Notes: a model not told the origin generated them from the letters alone. Numbered from the stretch's first letter, positions 46,849 to 55,947 are shown. The stretch is DNA of 64,000 nucleotides from Dyadobacter sp. NIV53 (GCF_019711195.1 NZ_CP081299.1:5800501-5864500); one strand, 5' to 3'. Made by a program: numbers and translations.

Positions 46849-48576
46849 ATGAAAAAAATATTTTATATCATTGCCTTATCAATCGGGCTGGTATCCTGTG
46901 ATCTGAACCAGTTACCGCTGGATGCAATTTCTCCCGTTACATTTTTTAATACAGAAAATGACCTGCTGCTGTATACCAACTCATTTTATAATATGCTGCC
47001 CTCGGCAGAAGATGTATACAATGAAGACGTGGATAATGTAGTTAAAAACAGCTTGCGGGAAGAATTGCAGGGAACACGGATTGTGCCAACCAGCGGAGGC
47101 GGATGGACCTGGACAGATCTTCGCAATATAAATTATTTCCTTGCTAATTCAGCCAAATGCCCCGATCCGGCTGCTGTGGCCAGATATAACGGCCTTGCCC
47201 GGTTTTTTCGGGCTTATTTCTATTTTAATATGGTAAAGCGTTTTGGCGATGTCCCATGGTATTCCAATCCGATTGAAGTGGGGGATGAAGAAATGCTGAC
47301 AAAAGCCCGCGACCCGAGAACACTCGTGATGGACTCAGTAATGGCAGATGTAAATTACGCTATTAGCACGCTTGGTACAACAAGGCAGGTGAATAGCATT
47401 ACAAAATGGACAGCTCTTGCATTGAAATCCCGGATCACACTATTTGAAGGGACTTTCCGCAAATATCACCAGGAATTTAACCTGCCCGGTTCAGAACAGT
47501 TTTTAGATGAAAGTATTAGCGCATCCGAAGAAATAATTAAATCCAGCGGTTATTCTATTTACAATGCCACGCCTGCTACCGCCTATCTGAAACTATTTTC
47601 ATCAGATAATGCCATTGAAAGTGAAGTGATCCTGGCCCGCGATTTCAGCGATGCGTTACAGGTCTATCACAATCTGAATTATTATACCATGACAGCTTCT
47701 TATGGCAAACCCGGATTGGAAAAACAGCTGGTTAACAGTTATCTGATGAAAGACGGAACACGCTTTACAAGCAAGCCGGGCTACCAGACCATGTCATTTT
47801 ATGATGAGACACAAAACCGGGACCCACGTCTTTCCCAAACCATTAAAACGCCTGGTTATACGCGGATCGGAGAAACTACTCCGCTGGTTCCGGAGTTTGG
47901 CGGTACTGTAACGGGCTATCAGCTGATCAAGTTTGTTTCTGAACCCAAATGGGACACTTTCAATAAGGACATTACCGACATGCCAATCTTTCGTTATGCG
48001 GAAGTACTGCTAAATTTTGCCGAAGCAAAGGCAGAAAAAGCAACACTGACACAGCCGGACCTGGACCGTTCTGTTAAATTGCTTCGTGACCGTGTAGGCA
48101 TGCCGGCTATTGACCTTGCTTTATCAAACGCCAATCCTGATCCATACCTTGCCGCGCAATACAACCAGGTTAAAGGTGAAAATGCTGGCATCATTTTAGA
48201 AATCAGACGGGAAAGAAGGGTAGAGCTTGTGATGGAAAATTTCTTCCGTTGGGATGATCTTCTGCGCTGGAAAGAAGGCCAGTTGCTGACCCGGCAATTT
48301 AAAGGCATGTATTTTCCGGGAACAGGCAATTTTGATCTGGATAAAGACGGAAAGATTGACCTGGTTATCTACGAAGGAACCAAGCCGGTAGTTGCCGGAG
48401 CACAAATACTGAAACTCGGCAGTGAAATAGTTTTGGAAAATGGCAACGCCGGTGGAAACATCGTTATCAATAACCATATTGTAAAAAAATTCAATGAGGC
48501 CAAAGACTATTTATATCCTATTCCAACACAGGAAATTTTGCTGAATTCCAGGCTGGTCCAAAATCCAAACTGGTAA
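46849..48576 (+). CDS. SusD/RagB-family lipoprotein
   Basis: A 575-residue surface lipoprotein, lipobox Cys in GLVSCDLNQLP. ATG 46849 is chosen over an adjacent in-frame TTG. The N-terminal domain includes VTFFNTENDLLLYTNSFYNM and the helical segment RYNGLARFFRAYFYFNMVKRFGDVPW; the C-terminal part has PIFRYAEVLLNFAEAKAEK and RRERRVELVMENFFRWDDLLRW, then YLYPIPTQEILLNSRLVQNPNW, the standard SusD ending. It is the lid of the STN-bearing SusC immediately upstream and is controlled with it by the ECF sigma. Confidence 0.95.
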   Translation: MKKIFYIIALSIGLVSCDLNQLPLDAISPVTFFNTENDLLLYTNSFYNMLPSAEDVYNEDVDNVVKNSLREELQGTRIVPTSGGGWTWTDLRNINYFLANSAKCPDPAAVARYNGLARFFRAYFYFNMVKRFGDVPWYSNPIEVGDEEMLTKARDPRTLVMDSVMADVNYAISTLGTTRQVNSITKWTALALKSRITLFEGTFRKYHQEFNLPGSEQFLDESISASEEIIKSSGYSIYNATPATAYLKLFSSDNAIESEVILARDFSDALQVYHNLNYYTMTASYGKPGLEKQLVNSYLMKDGTRFTSKPGYQTMSFYDETQNRDPRLSQTIKTPGYTRIGETTPLVPEFGGTVTGYQLIKFVSEPKWDTFNKDITDMPIFRYAEVLLNFAEAKAEKATLTQPDLDRSVKLLRDRVGMPAIDLALSNANPDPYLAAQYNQVKGENAGIILEIRRERRVELVMENFFRWDDLLRWKEGQLLTRQFKGMYFPGTGNFDLDKDGKIDLVIYEGTKPVVAGAQILKLGSEIVLENGNAGGNIVINNHIVKKFNEAKDYLYPIPTQEILLNSRLVQNPNW

Positions 48577-48627
48577 GCCAAACCAGTTCAAAAAATGGTA
48601 TTCCTAAACTCTTAACTTTTTAAAATA

Positions 48628-49839
48628 ATGCTTTCAGACAGACGATCATTTCTTGAAAAGATGTCACAAGCAGGGGCGCTCAGTTTACTTGCGGGCACTT
48701 CGGCTTTTGCTTCAAATACAGAAGAAAAAAACCATTTCACGGCCGGTCCGTATCTTCAGAATATGGATACGGATCAGGTTACGATCATGTGGATCACCAG
48801 TAAAAACTGTTTCAGCTGGGTGGAATATGGGGAAGGTAACTATGCCATTCACAAAGCATTTGCTTATCACAACGGATTAATTGAGGCCAATAACCGTATC
48901 CACAAGATTACGCTTCCTAACCTGAAACCCGGATCAGCCCATAAGTACAAAATCGTTTCTACCGAAATAACAGGATTTAAGGGCTCCAAAGTGGAATTTG
49001 GAGAAACCATAGCCGGTGCTATGCTGGGCTTTAAAACGCCGGCAGCCAGTGAAGATGAAGTGAAGTTTGTGATTTTTAACGACATTCACGACCGTCCGCA
49101 AATTATTCCGCAGCTTTTGTATCGTTACGGCTACACCGGAAATGTACGTGATTACGATTTTGTGGTTTTTAACGGAGATTGTTTTGACTGGGTGACTGAG
49201 GAACAGCAACTGATTGACCATCTTATCAAGCCGACCACCGATATTTTCTCAAGCGAGTATCCGTTTATTCTTACACAGGGAAACCATGAATGCCGGGGTA
49301 GTTTCTCCCGCCATATTCCCGAGTACTTTGCTTATCCGGAAAATAAATTTTACTATGCCTTTACGCGTGGCCCGGTCAGGTTTGTGATTCTGGATTCAGG
49401 AGAAGACAAGGCAGATGATAATGTCGAATACGGAGGGCTTACCGCTTTTGACCGTTACCGGGAAAATCAGGCAAAATGGCTTGAAAAGGAAGTAGCCGGT
49501 GACGAGTTTAAAAAGGCGGATTTCAGGGTCGTACTGATTCATATTTCTCCTTATCATTCCGGGGACTGGCATGGTACGCTGCATGGCCAAAAAGTCTTTG
49601 GCCCGATACTTAACAAGGCAAAAGTTGATATCCAGATTTCCGGCCATACGCACCGGTATATGACACATGACGCGGATGACACCCACAATTATCCGATCGT
49701 TATTGGGGGAGGGCCAATTGAAGGAAATCGTACGCTGATAAAAGTGCATGCAACAAGAAAGGAACTTAACCTGAAAATGATCAGGGATGATGGAGAGGTA
49801 GTAGGGAAGTTTCAAATCCCAAGAAAAACAAAAATTTAA
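48628..49839 (+). CDS. Secreted metallophosphoesterase, purple-acid-phosphatase-like
   Basis: A 403-residue phosphoesterase. The N-terminus DRRSFLEKMSQAGALSLLAG resembles a Tat or Sec signal, ending near SAFA. A small fibronectin-like domain (AGPYLQNMDTDQVTIMWITS, about 38-130) precedes the calcineurin-like domain, as in purple acid phosphatases. Metal-binding motifs are all present: FNDIHDR (D-x-H), FNGDCFDW (GD), TQGNHECRG (GNHE), LIHISPY (H) and ISGHTHRY (GHxH). The enzyme should hydrolyse phosphomonoesters or diesters outside the cytoplasm. It is 52 bp downstream of susD and 39 bp before the EEP-family gene, so the locus joins an importer with two phosphoesterases. Confidence 0.93.
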   Translation: MLSDRRSFLEKMSQAGALSLLAGTSAFASNTEEKNHFTAGPYLQNMDTDQVTIMWITSKNCFSWVEYGEGNYAIHKAFAYHNGLIEANNRIHKITLPNLKPGSAHKYKIVSTEITGFKGSKVEFGETIAGAMLGFKTPAASEDEVKFVIFNDIHDRPQIIPQLLYRYGYTGNVRDYDFVVFNGDCFDWVTEEQQLIDHLIKPTTDIFSSEYPFILTQGNHECRGSFSRHIPEYFAYPENKFYYAFTRGPVRFVILDSGEDKADDNVEYGGLTAFDRYRENQAKWLEKEVAGDEFKKADFRVVLIHISPYHSGDWHGTLHGQKVFGPILNKAKVDIQISGHTHRYMTHDADDTHNYPIVIGGGPIEGNRTLIKVHATRKELNLKMIRDDGEVVGKFQIPRKTKI

Positions 49840-49877
49840 TTGATTTCTTTTAACCGTTTAAGCTGCTAAAACCTGTC

Positions 49878-50689
49878 ATGATGAAACTAGTGATTCCTAT
49901 TCTGTTCGCTTTTATGTGTATTACTGCGTTTGGAAATAAAAGCATAAGCCGGAATGAATACGCAGAGCATAAAGCAAAAAACATTAAAGTGATGACCTAT
50001 AATATTCATCATTGCAACCCGCCGTCGGCAGGGGAGAAAATAGATGTAGCTGCCATTGCAAAAGTTATCAACGACGAAAGCCCTGATTTTGTCGCTTTGC
50101 AGGAGGTGGATGTTTATACCCTGCGATCCGGCAAAGGGTTAAACCAGGCCAAAGAACTGGCCAGGTTAACGGGTATGAATTTCTTTTTTCAAAAGCGATA
50201 GATCACCAGGGCGGAGACTACGGAGTGGCTGTACTTTCGAAGTTTGCAATATTGGATTCAATTGGATTTATCCTGCCTATTGATTCTGCGATCAAAGGGG
50301 AAACCAGAACTATCGCAGCTATTACTGTTGAGATCACGAAAGGCCGGAAGGTTATTTTTGCCAGTACACATCTGGATCTGAAAGAACAAAACCGCCTTTC
50401 GCAGGCCGCACTTATCGTAAAACATTTTCAGGATTCGGACTTGCCTGTGATCATAGGTGGCGATTTCAATGCGCTACCGGACAGCGAGGTGATAAAATAT
50501 CTTGATAAAAGTTTTACGAGAAGCTGCCTGAATTGCGCTTTTACCATTCCTGTTGAAGTTCCGGACCGTACGATTGATTTTGTGATGTACAAAACCGATG
50601 GAACCTTTGAAAGTGTATCGACCAGGGTGATTGATGAGAAATATGCATCCGATCATCTTCCGGTTGTGGCAGTACTGAGAGTCAAATAA
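49878..50689 (+). pseudogene. Endonuclease/exonuclease/phosphatase-family hydrolase, interrupted by a frameshift
   Basis: Two frames together make one EEP-family protein of about 270 residues, normal for the family. Frame 1 (49878-50201) has a signal peptide (LVIPILFAFMCITAFG), KVMTYNIHHC and FVALQEVDVYT; frame 2 (readable from about 50195 to 50689) has AIDHQGGDYGVAVLS, STHLD, IGGDFNALPDS, RTIDFVMY and YASDHLPVVA. The catalytic set (Asn, Glu, His, Asp-Asn, Asp, Asp-His) is thus complete only across the break. One G added after the AAAAG at 50191-50195 would restore the frame. It may be a sequencing error, a recent mutation or, less likely, programmed -1 shifting. The role would be a secreted phosphodiesterase/phosphatase beside the purple-acid-phosphatase-like enzyme. 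Confidence 0.85.
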
Positions 50690-51157
50690 CTAATATTCCT
50701 GACTTTATTCTCGCGAACAGCAGGGTTTGAGGGTTACATATTCAGGAAATGGTGGTTTTGACAGTATCTGCAAATGCCTTTTGAAAAAGCAATGCAACCG
50801 GCACTCCGGTAAACGGTACGGTGAAGGGGAGCCCCACTTTTCTTTAAATTTAACCCTAAGTCTGGCAGAGATCGCGAAGTAATGAAAATGAAGCTGCGTA
50901 TTTTCTCTTCATTAAACCACTGTGGTAATGATGATTTAGGGTTCACTATGATGTCTTCGGCAGTTTTTTACCCGCCGGATTTACTCTTTTTTAACAAAAC
51001 TTTCACACTGTTTCTTTGTTACTTCTCTTTATTGTTCGCAATTTTAGCAACACCTCTGATTTTTTAGACGCCAAAAAGTTGGTAGTTCCCCATTGTTCAC
51101 AGAATGCAATCAAGAAATAAAACAGTTTAAATCAACGAACTATTACTAAAACCAATC
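50690..51157. other. Intergenic region without a convincing gene
   Basis: About 470 bp between the EEP gene and the GNAT-nitrilase. A minus-strand frame (50734-50946, extendable upstream to about 50965) encodes a peptide with NPKSSLPQWFNEEKIRSF and looks mildly protein-like; a plus-strand 61-codon frame ends in a hydrophobic stretch. Neither is recognised or has a clear promoter. Confidence 0.35.
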
Positions 51158-51194
51158 CCCGTTAATCACCCTTTTCAAAGAAGGGTAAAACGGG
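51158..51194 (+). promoter_or_regulatory. Nested stem-loop just upstream of the GNAT-nitrilase start
   Basis: Outer arms CCCGTT (51158-51163) and AACGGG (51189-51194), inner arms ACCCTT (51168-51173) and AAGGGT (51181-51186), loop of seven. It ends ten bases before the ATG at 51205, so in mRNA it would sit on the ribosome-binding region and could control translation. Confidence 0.45.
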
Positions 51195-51204
51195 ATGGAA
51201 AATT

Positions 51205-52761
51205 ATGGAAACAAACAAAGACAATAAATCAATTGAGAATATTGAGTTGGTTTTTCTAAAACCGGAAGATTATCAGGAGATCAAAGAAATGATGATTGAG
51301 ACCTATTCCAGTATGCCAAATGCCTTTTGGAAAGAACATCACATCAAAACACTGATCAATATTTTCCACGAGGGCCAGGTGGGTATCAAGGTAGATAATG
51401 AGCTGGCCGGATGCGCATTATCTATTATTGTTGACTACGACAAAGTTGACTCTAAACATACGTACAGAGAAATAACAGGAAATTATAGTTTTAAAACCCA
51501 CACCAGTAAAGGAGATGTTTTATATGGAATAGATGTATTTATACGGCCTAAGTTTCGCGGCCTGCGGTTAGGAAGGCGTTTGTATGATTACAGGAAAGAG
51601 CTTTGTGAGAAATTAAATCTGAAAGGAATTGTTTTTGGTGGCCGAATCCCCAATTACCATCAATATTCCGATACCATCTCCCCCAAAGAGTACATTGATA
51701 AAGTACGAAACAAGGACATACATGACCCTGTTTTAAATTTCCAGTTGTCTAACGACTTTCACCCTGCCAGAATACTTCAGGGGTACCTTGAAGGTGATAA
51801 GGACTCCAATGAATATGCCGTGTTACTCGAGTGGGATAATGTCTACTATGAGAAAATTTCAGATCAGGCGGCCTTTAAAAAGTCAATCATCAGGTTGGGT
51901 TTAATACAATGGCAAATGAGGTTGTACAATGACTTTGATGAGCTGATGCAGCAGGTTGAATATTTTGTGGATGCGGTATCGGGCTACAGGTGCGATTTTG
52001 CCTTGTTTCCTGAGTTTTTCAATGCTCCCTTGATGTCGGATTATAACCATCTGGCAGAACCGGTTGCAATAAGAAAGCTGGCAGAATATACAGAGAGAAT
52101 TGTCAGTCGCTTTTCTGAGCTTGCCATCTCCTATAATATAAATATTATTACCGGAAGTATGCCGGAGGTTGTTGATAACATTCTTTACAATGTTGGTTAT
52201 TTATGCAAGAGGGACGGTGGGATTGAACGGTTCGAAAAGTTGCATGTAACGCCGGATGAAGCCAAAGTATGGGGCATGCAGGGTGGTGATACCATCAAGA
52301 CGTTCAATACCGACTGCGGAAAAATAGGCATCCTTATTTGCTATGATGTTGAGTTTCCTGAATTAAGCCGCATTTTAGCCGATGAGGGAATGAATATTTT
52401 ATTTGTACCTTTTCTGACCGACACCCAAAATGGCTATTCTAGGGTAAGGAACTGCGCTCAGGCAAGAGCTATCGAAAATGAATGTTATGTTGCCATCGCC
52501 GGCAGTGTTGGCAATTTACCAAAAGTCCATAATATGGATATTCAATATGCCCAGTCAATGGTTTTTACCCCCTGCGATTTTTCGTTTCCCACCAATGGGA
52601 TAAAAGCCGAGGCAACCCCCAATACAGAAATGATTTTGATTGCCGACGTTGATATTGATATGTTAAGGGAATTAAATCAATTTGGAAGTGTCCGGAATTT
52701 AAAAGACCGAAGAACTGATATTTATTCAATCATACGTAATCATAAGAGCAAAGAAATATAG
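51205..52761 (+). CDS. Fused GNAT acetyltransferase / carbon-nitrogen hydrolase (nitrilase superfamily)
   Basis: A 518-residue two-domain enzyme. Residues about 12-215 are a GNAT domain with the acetyl-CoA loop in RPKFRGLRLGRRLY (114-127). Residues about 228-510 are a nitrilase-superfamily domain whose triad is Glu270 (LFPEFFN), Lys345 (FEKLHVTP) and Cys379 (ILICYDVEFPEL). Nitrilase-superfamily members cleave amide or nitrile C-N bonds; this known fusion type is annotated only generally and its substrate is unsettled. An attractive reading is acylation and deacylation of the same amine. It has no signal peptide and is cytoplasmic. It is monocistronic, with a stem-loop just upstream of the start. 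Confidence 0.92.
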   Translation: METNKDNKSIENIELVFLKPEDYQEIKEMMIETYSSMPNAFWKEHHIKTLINIFHEGQVGIKVDNELAGCALSIIVDYDKVDSKHTYREITGNYSFKTHTSKGDVLYGIDVFIRPKFRGLRLGRRLYDYRKELCEKLNLKGIVFGGRIPNYHQYSDTISPKEYIDKVRNKDIHDPVLNFQLSNDFHPARILQGYLEGDKDSNEYAVLLEWDNVYYEKISDQAAFKKSIIRLGLIQWQMRLYNDFDELMQQVEYFVDAVSGYRCDFALFPEFFNAPLMSDYNHLAEPVAIRKLAEYTERIVSRFSELAISYNINIITGSMPEVVDNILYNVGYLCKRDGGIERFEKLHVTPDEAKVWGMQGGDTIKTFNTDCGKIGILICYDVEFPELSRILADEGMNILFVPFLTDTQNGYSRVRNCAQARAIENECYVAIAGSVGNLPKVHNMDIQYAQSMVFTPCDFSFPTNGIKAEATPNTEMILIADVDIDMLRELNQFGSVRNLKDRRTDIYSIIRNHKSKEI

Positions 52762-53052
52762 TTCCAGTGCCTGAGATGATGCCGCGCAAATCATGTTTCC
52801 CGGAATTATATTTTCATCCGGAATTGCCCAAAGGTCAATACGGTATTTTTTTTATTTGTATCTCCAAAATAGGTAAGACAACCATGCTGTTTTTATCACA
52901 TTATGGTATAATGGATGCCCGGGGATTTACAGTAATTTAAATTATTGCCCGGGTATTAAAAAGGCAGGTGATGAACAGAGGAAAAGTTTAATTTCACCAA
53001 TGATATAAACTTCTCCGGCGGTCTGATAAACCTATTTGTCATTTAATTATCA

Positions 53053-53067
53053 TGTGTAAATTACACA
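53053..53067. promoter_or_regulatory. Operator-like palindrome
   Basis: TGTGTAA-A-TTACACA is a perfect 7+1+7 palindrome, the size of a dimeric regulator site. It lies 139 bp upstream of the -7 element for the next gene, in otherwise featureless DNA. Confidence 0.35.
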
Positions 53068-53205
53068 GAAGAATAATCTGTTTAAATGCTGTATTGGTAT
53101 AAGTATCAGTAACTTAGCAGAATATTCTACTGTGTTAGAGCCCTTAAATGATTTTATCAAGTTTCTTTCAGTTTTAATTTAATGTGAAGATTCCCCATCA
53201 TTTGA

Positions 53206-53213
53206 TAACTTTG
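53206..53213 (+). promoter_or_regulatory. -7 element for the 107-residue orphan gene
   Basis: TAACTTTG, exact TAnnTTTG match, about 80 bp before the ATG at 53295. No clear -33 TTG. It supports the small gene being expressed. Confidence 0.5.
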
Positions 53214-53294
53214 TACAAATTCTGACGCTTATAAATTTGATTGCAGTCCCATTCTAAGGGTTCTTCCTTCGTTCCAAATTGATTCAAACATGGT

Positions 53295-53618
53295 ATGGTA
53301 AACGTTTCCAATCCCGACTGCACAGGTACCTTTTACGAAAAAGCGGATAGTCCATCAGGGATTTATTATGTGGTATATGACATCTGTGTGATCAATGGCA
53401 TTCCCAGCTGGGACCTGGCCTTTATTGAAGAGCGTAACGGCATATTACCTGAAAACGTCTTCAATGCAGAAAAACGGTTCTTCTCTCTGAAGGATGCAAA
53501 ATCATACGCCAGAAGCAATTTTGAGTCAGGAGCAGAATATATTTCGCTGAACCAGTTAGCAGACCCGAATAATTTGCTCCACATCATCGCCGATAAAATC
53601 AGCTACCTGATTGCCTGA
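53295..53618 (+). CDS. Hypothetical protein, 107 residues
   Basis: No family recognised. The protein is soluble, slightly acidic and rich in aromatic residues in its first half (GTFYEKADSPSGIYYVVYDI, GIPSWDLAFIEERNG), then a segment KRFFSLKDAKSYARSNFESG that would form a helix, and a hydrophobic end LHIIADKISYLIA. A two-layer alpha/beta domain is plausible. An exact TAnnTTTG lies upstream, and codon use looks genuine. It is one of a run of short orphan genes at 53-57 kb; the next gene is about 140 bp downstream on the same strand. Confidence 0.6.
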   Translation: MVNVSNPDCTGTFYEKADSPSGIYYVVYDICVINGIPSWDLAFIEERNGILPENVFNAEKRFFSLKDAKSYARSNFESGAEYISLNQLADPNNLLHIIADKISYLIA

Positions 53619-53760
53619 GAAGACATGCAATGCACTTTTATCCCCGAACCGAAATTTTATGTTTTTTGCCGGCTGATAATTTAATAAAAGCATCACATTA
53701 TAAACGGCTGTTTCACAGCAATATCTGTTATCTTTCCTGCTTGACCTACTTAAGTACGAA

Positions 53761-54033
53761 ATGCCTGCAACGAACTTTGCTGAATATACTGACACCACAG
53801 CGCGACTCGCCATTCTGAAGGCAAAAGCAGCCTATACTTGTAATCTGCATCCCGATGTACTTATTTTGGCAGGAGACCCCAATGCCGAAAGACGTGCTTT
53901 TGAAATTGCGGGTAATACTTTGACCTATAACGACCGGACATTTCTTGCGGAAAAGCTCATATTGGTTTTAAAGAGAGAATTGGAAACAGCTGGTACGGAA
54001 TGCTGGTTATGCAAACAAAATTTATTGATCTGA
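53761..54033 (+). CDS. Hypothetical protein, 90 residues
   Basis: No family recognised. The reading frame MPATNFAEYTDTTARLAILK, followed by ACNLH-like and GDPNAERRAFEIAG segments and a helical LAEKLILVLKRELETAG, ends with a small C-x-x-C pair (CWLCKQN). TATCTTTC at 53729-53736 matches TAnnTTTG at seven of eight positions and is about 25 bp upstream of the ATG, which supports expression. A longer 62-codon frame overlapping its start is rejected as less protein-like. Confidence 0.5.
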   Translation: MPATNFAEYTDTTARLAILKAKAAYTCNLHPDVLILAGDPNAERRAFEIAGNTLTYNDRTFLAEKLILVLKRELETAGTECWLCKQNLLI

Positions 54034-54599
54034 TTTGCCAATCGTTCGCATACGACCAGGGTTTTAAGATGCTAAGCTGTTACAGCAATACCGGATTTCA
54101 ATTTTATCTTTTGATCATCATGCTACTACCCATGTTCATTGTACCATTCAACCTTGTGTACTATCAGACGCTTTTATAGCCCAACCTGCACAGAAAAAAC
54201 AGTTAAAAGCTTCCTGCGGCCGGATATCATTTGCGGCTGCTGCATCTTTTGAGCGGGTATAATTGGGATCAGCCGGCAAATGCTTCTGCTGATCAGGGTG
54301 ATTATTAAACCTGCAATGCATACTTAATAAAGTTGGCCAATTTAGGCCTGCCGAGCGCCATCCGGAAAAAAGTACGGTATTTTTGGAAAAAGCGGCTGTA
54401 AAAAATTTAAGTGCCAAAAGGGAGCACACACCAAAGGGCGTTTAGGGGAATGCTATAACTTTGAAAATGTCAAAAGCCTGCTTTGAAATATACAGTGGAC
54501 AGCCGGCCTGACTGGAATGGTTTTTACAATTATAATCCTGAATAAAATATAAATTTGTAGAATAAGCCTATTAAAGAAACCAAACTAAACATTCGGGCT
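54034..54599. other. 566-bp region without a convincing gene
   Basis: A 93-codon minus-strand frame (54148-54429) is present but its composition is not protein-like. Two TAnnTTTG matches are seen: TAACTTTG at 54456-54463, with no gene immediately after it, and TAAATTTG at 54550-54557. Nothing else recognised. Confidence 0.4.
54550..54557 (+). promoter_or_regulatory. -7 element for the 82-residue helical protein gene
   Basis: TAAATTTG, exact consensus match, 42 bp before the ATG at 54600. Confidence 0.5.
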
Positions 54600-54848
54600 A
54601 TGGACCAGAAAGACACATTGAAAGTTGAAATTATGGATGCGATTGTCTCCCGGCTGGAACAATCCTATGAACTCTCGGATAAAGCGAAACGCAGAATTAC
54701 AAAATCGGCAGCTAAGCTGGCTGACCGGTTGTTTGAAATATTTCAAAAACAGGAGCGGAAAGCTGCCAGGAAAGCCGGTGAAATGAAAGATGATTTGCAA
54801 AGTACCGGCGAAATAAACCCGGCAGACGAGCAGGATGACCTTCATTGA
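54600..54848 (+). CDS. Small charged helical protein, 82 residues
   Basis: No family recognised. The sequence is strongly helical and charged: LKVEIMDAIVSRLEQSYELS, KAKRRITKSAAKLADRLFEI, FQKQERKAARKAGEMKDD, with an acidic, probably disordered tail (NPADEQDDLH). Heptad-like spacing suggests a short coiled coil or a dimer. It has its own TAnnTTTG promoter element and no operon partner; the next gene is convergent, 115 bp away. Such small helical basic proteins are sometimes nucleoid- or ribosome-associated, but nothing here shows that. Confidence 0.6.
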   Translation: MDQKDTLKVEIMDAIVSRLEQSYELSDKAKRRITKSAAKLADRLFEIFQKQERKAARKAGEMKDDLQSTGEINPADEQDDLH

Positions 54849-54963
54849 ACCGGGTTGTCGGCACTTTGTTTGCAGACAGGCTGGACAGGTATTACCCTGG
54901 ATCTGGTCTTTTTCCGGTAACAGCACTATTTTTTTGATCTGATCTGGCGGAATAATACAGGTT

Positions 54964-55914
54964 TTAATAATTTACGTAGCGCTCTTCAAAACTGCCGTCC
55001 GCATGCAGATCGATGAGCCCGTATCCGGGTTTGGTTTCCCGCATGTTACCCTCCCACCACGCACCGCTGACCGCCCCGTTACATAAATAGGTCACGTTAT
55101 TGTACACCACCTTGTCCCGCATGTGCAGATGGCCACTCAGGCACAGTTTCACATTGGTATGTTTATTAAACAGGCTGATAATCCTGGCTGTGTCCGTATG
55201 CATGTCACCACCCAGCATCTGCCAGCGGTTGACCACATCATCCTGTATCATCAAAAGTGCTGTCAGGATAGGTATGTGTGACATAATCAAAACGGGCATA
55301 GCAGGGTTGGTGCTGTTTAACTCTTCTTCCAGCCAGCTAAACTGTTTATCTCCTAATTTGCCGATATACCAGGTGTCGTCAATATCCAGGTGGGTACTGT
55401 CCAAAATAATTATTTTCCAGCCGCCCTGGATCAGGCTGTAATACGAATTATTTAGCTGGAGCTGGCTGAGTGCATATTGCTTCCCATAAAGAGGCAGCGC
55501 TTTGGAATCTTCGTACCACCAGACGTCGTGATTGCCCAGACAATAATGAATAGGCAGGCTGCATTCCTCCTTCATGGTATGGTGAACCAGCTTCCATTGG
55601 TTATTGATCGTACTGATGTTTTCCTTGTTCATATCAAAGACGATATCCCCACCATTCAATAATAGATCCACTTTGGGTGTCTGGTTTTGAATATGGTGCA
55701 GGCACCTGACAAATTTTTCCGGTGCACCAAGCTCATCTTTTAAATGGACGTCTGTAAGATGGACTACCCGAAGCACGGGCGTTTGGGTATTGGCCTGGAA
55801 AGGATGCCCCAATATGGGGGCAGAAATTATGCCGCCAAGGCTTTTTAATATAGATCGTCTTTGCACAATGTTTTCCGTCAGCAGGTTATACAACATAGAG
55901 CGCCAGGCAGGCAA
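54964..55914 (-). CDS. Calcineurin-like metallophosphoesterase, exported
   Basis: A 316-residue phosphoesterase with every metal motif: VHLTDVHLKD (D-x-H), LNGGDIVFD (GD), CLGNHDVWW (GNHD), IMSHIPI (H) and LSGHLHMRD (GHxH). The N-terminus has QRRSILKSLGGIISAPILGH, a twin-arginine-like signal; ATG 55896 would place it closer to the start than 55914. It lacks the fibronectin-like domain of the enzyme at 48.6 kb. Icc/cyclic-nucleotide phosphodiesterase-like or UshA-unrelated phosphatase activity is possible. It is transcribed alone from a TACTTTTG element upstream and is convergent with the small helical protein gene. Confidence 0.9.
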   Translation of the reverse strand: MPAWRSMLYNLLTENIVQRRSILKSLGGIISAPILGHPFQANTQTPVLRVVHLTDVHLKDELGAPEKFVRCLHHIQNQTPKVDLLLNGGDIVFDMNKENISTINNQWKLVHHTMKEECSLPIHYCLGNHDVWWYEDSKALPLYGKQYALSQLQLNNSYYSLIQGGWKIIILDSTHLDIDDTWYIGKLGDKQFSWLEEELNSTNPAMPVLIMSHIPILTALLMIQDDVVNRWQMLGGDMHTDTARIISLFNKHTNVKLCLSGHLHMRDKVVYNNVTYLCNGAVSGAWWEGNMRETKPGYGLIDLHADGSFEERYVNY

Positions 55915-55939
55915 TCGATGATAGATGAATATAGTAAGG

Positions 55940-55947
55940 CAAAAGTA
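55940..55947 (-). promoter_or_regulatory. -7 element of the metallophosphoesterase gene
   Basis: Minus-strand TACTTTTG, exact TAnnTTTG match, 25-45 bp upstream of the two possible ATGs. Confidence 0.5.

Larger units (their letters stand above)
52762..53294. other. Gene-poor 530-bp region with a palindrome and a promoter
   Basis: A 53-codon plus-strand frame (52779-52940) starts soon after the GNAT-nitrilase stop but shows no family features. The region contains two CCCGGG palindromes about 30 bp apart, the palindrome at 53053 and the -7 element at 53206, listed separately. Confidence 0.4.

Noticed and set aside
50185..50201. Programmed -1 frameshifting in the EEP-family gene
   Set aside because: The local bases (TTTTTTCAAAAGC) do not form a canonical slippery heptamer in the reading frame and no downstream pseudoknot is evident; error or mutation is simpler.
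50882..51067. A 61-codon frame with a hydrophobic end, resembling a tiny membrane protein
   Set aside because: The hydrophobic stretch comes from T-rich DNA; no promoter or start-site support.
52779..52940. A 53-codon frame just after the GNAT-nitrilase
   Set aside because: No family features and partly made of low-complexity T runs; could not be supported.
54148..54429. A 93-codon minus-strand frame
   Set aside because: Cys- and His-rich scatter typical of a random frame; no promoter-like element in front of it.
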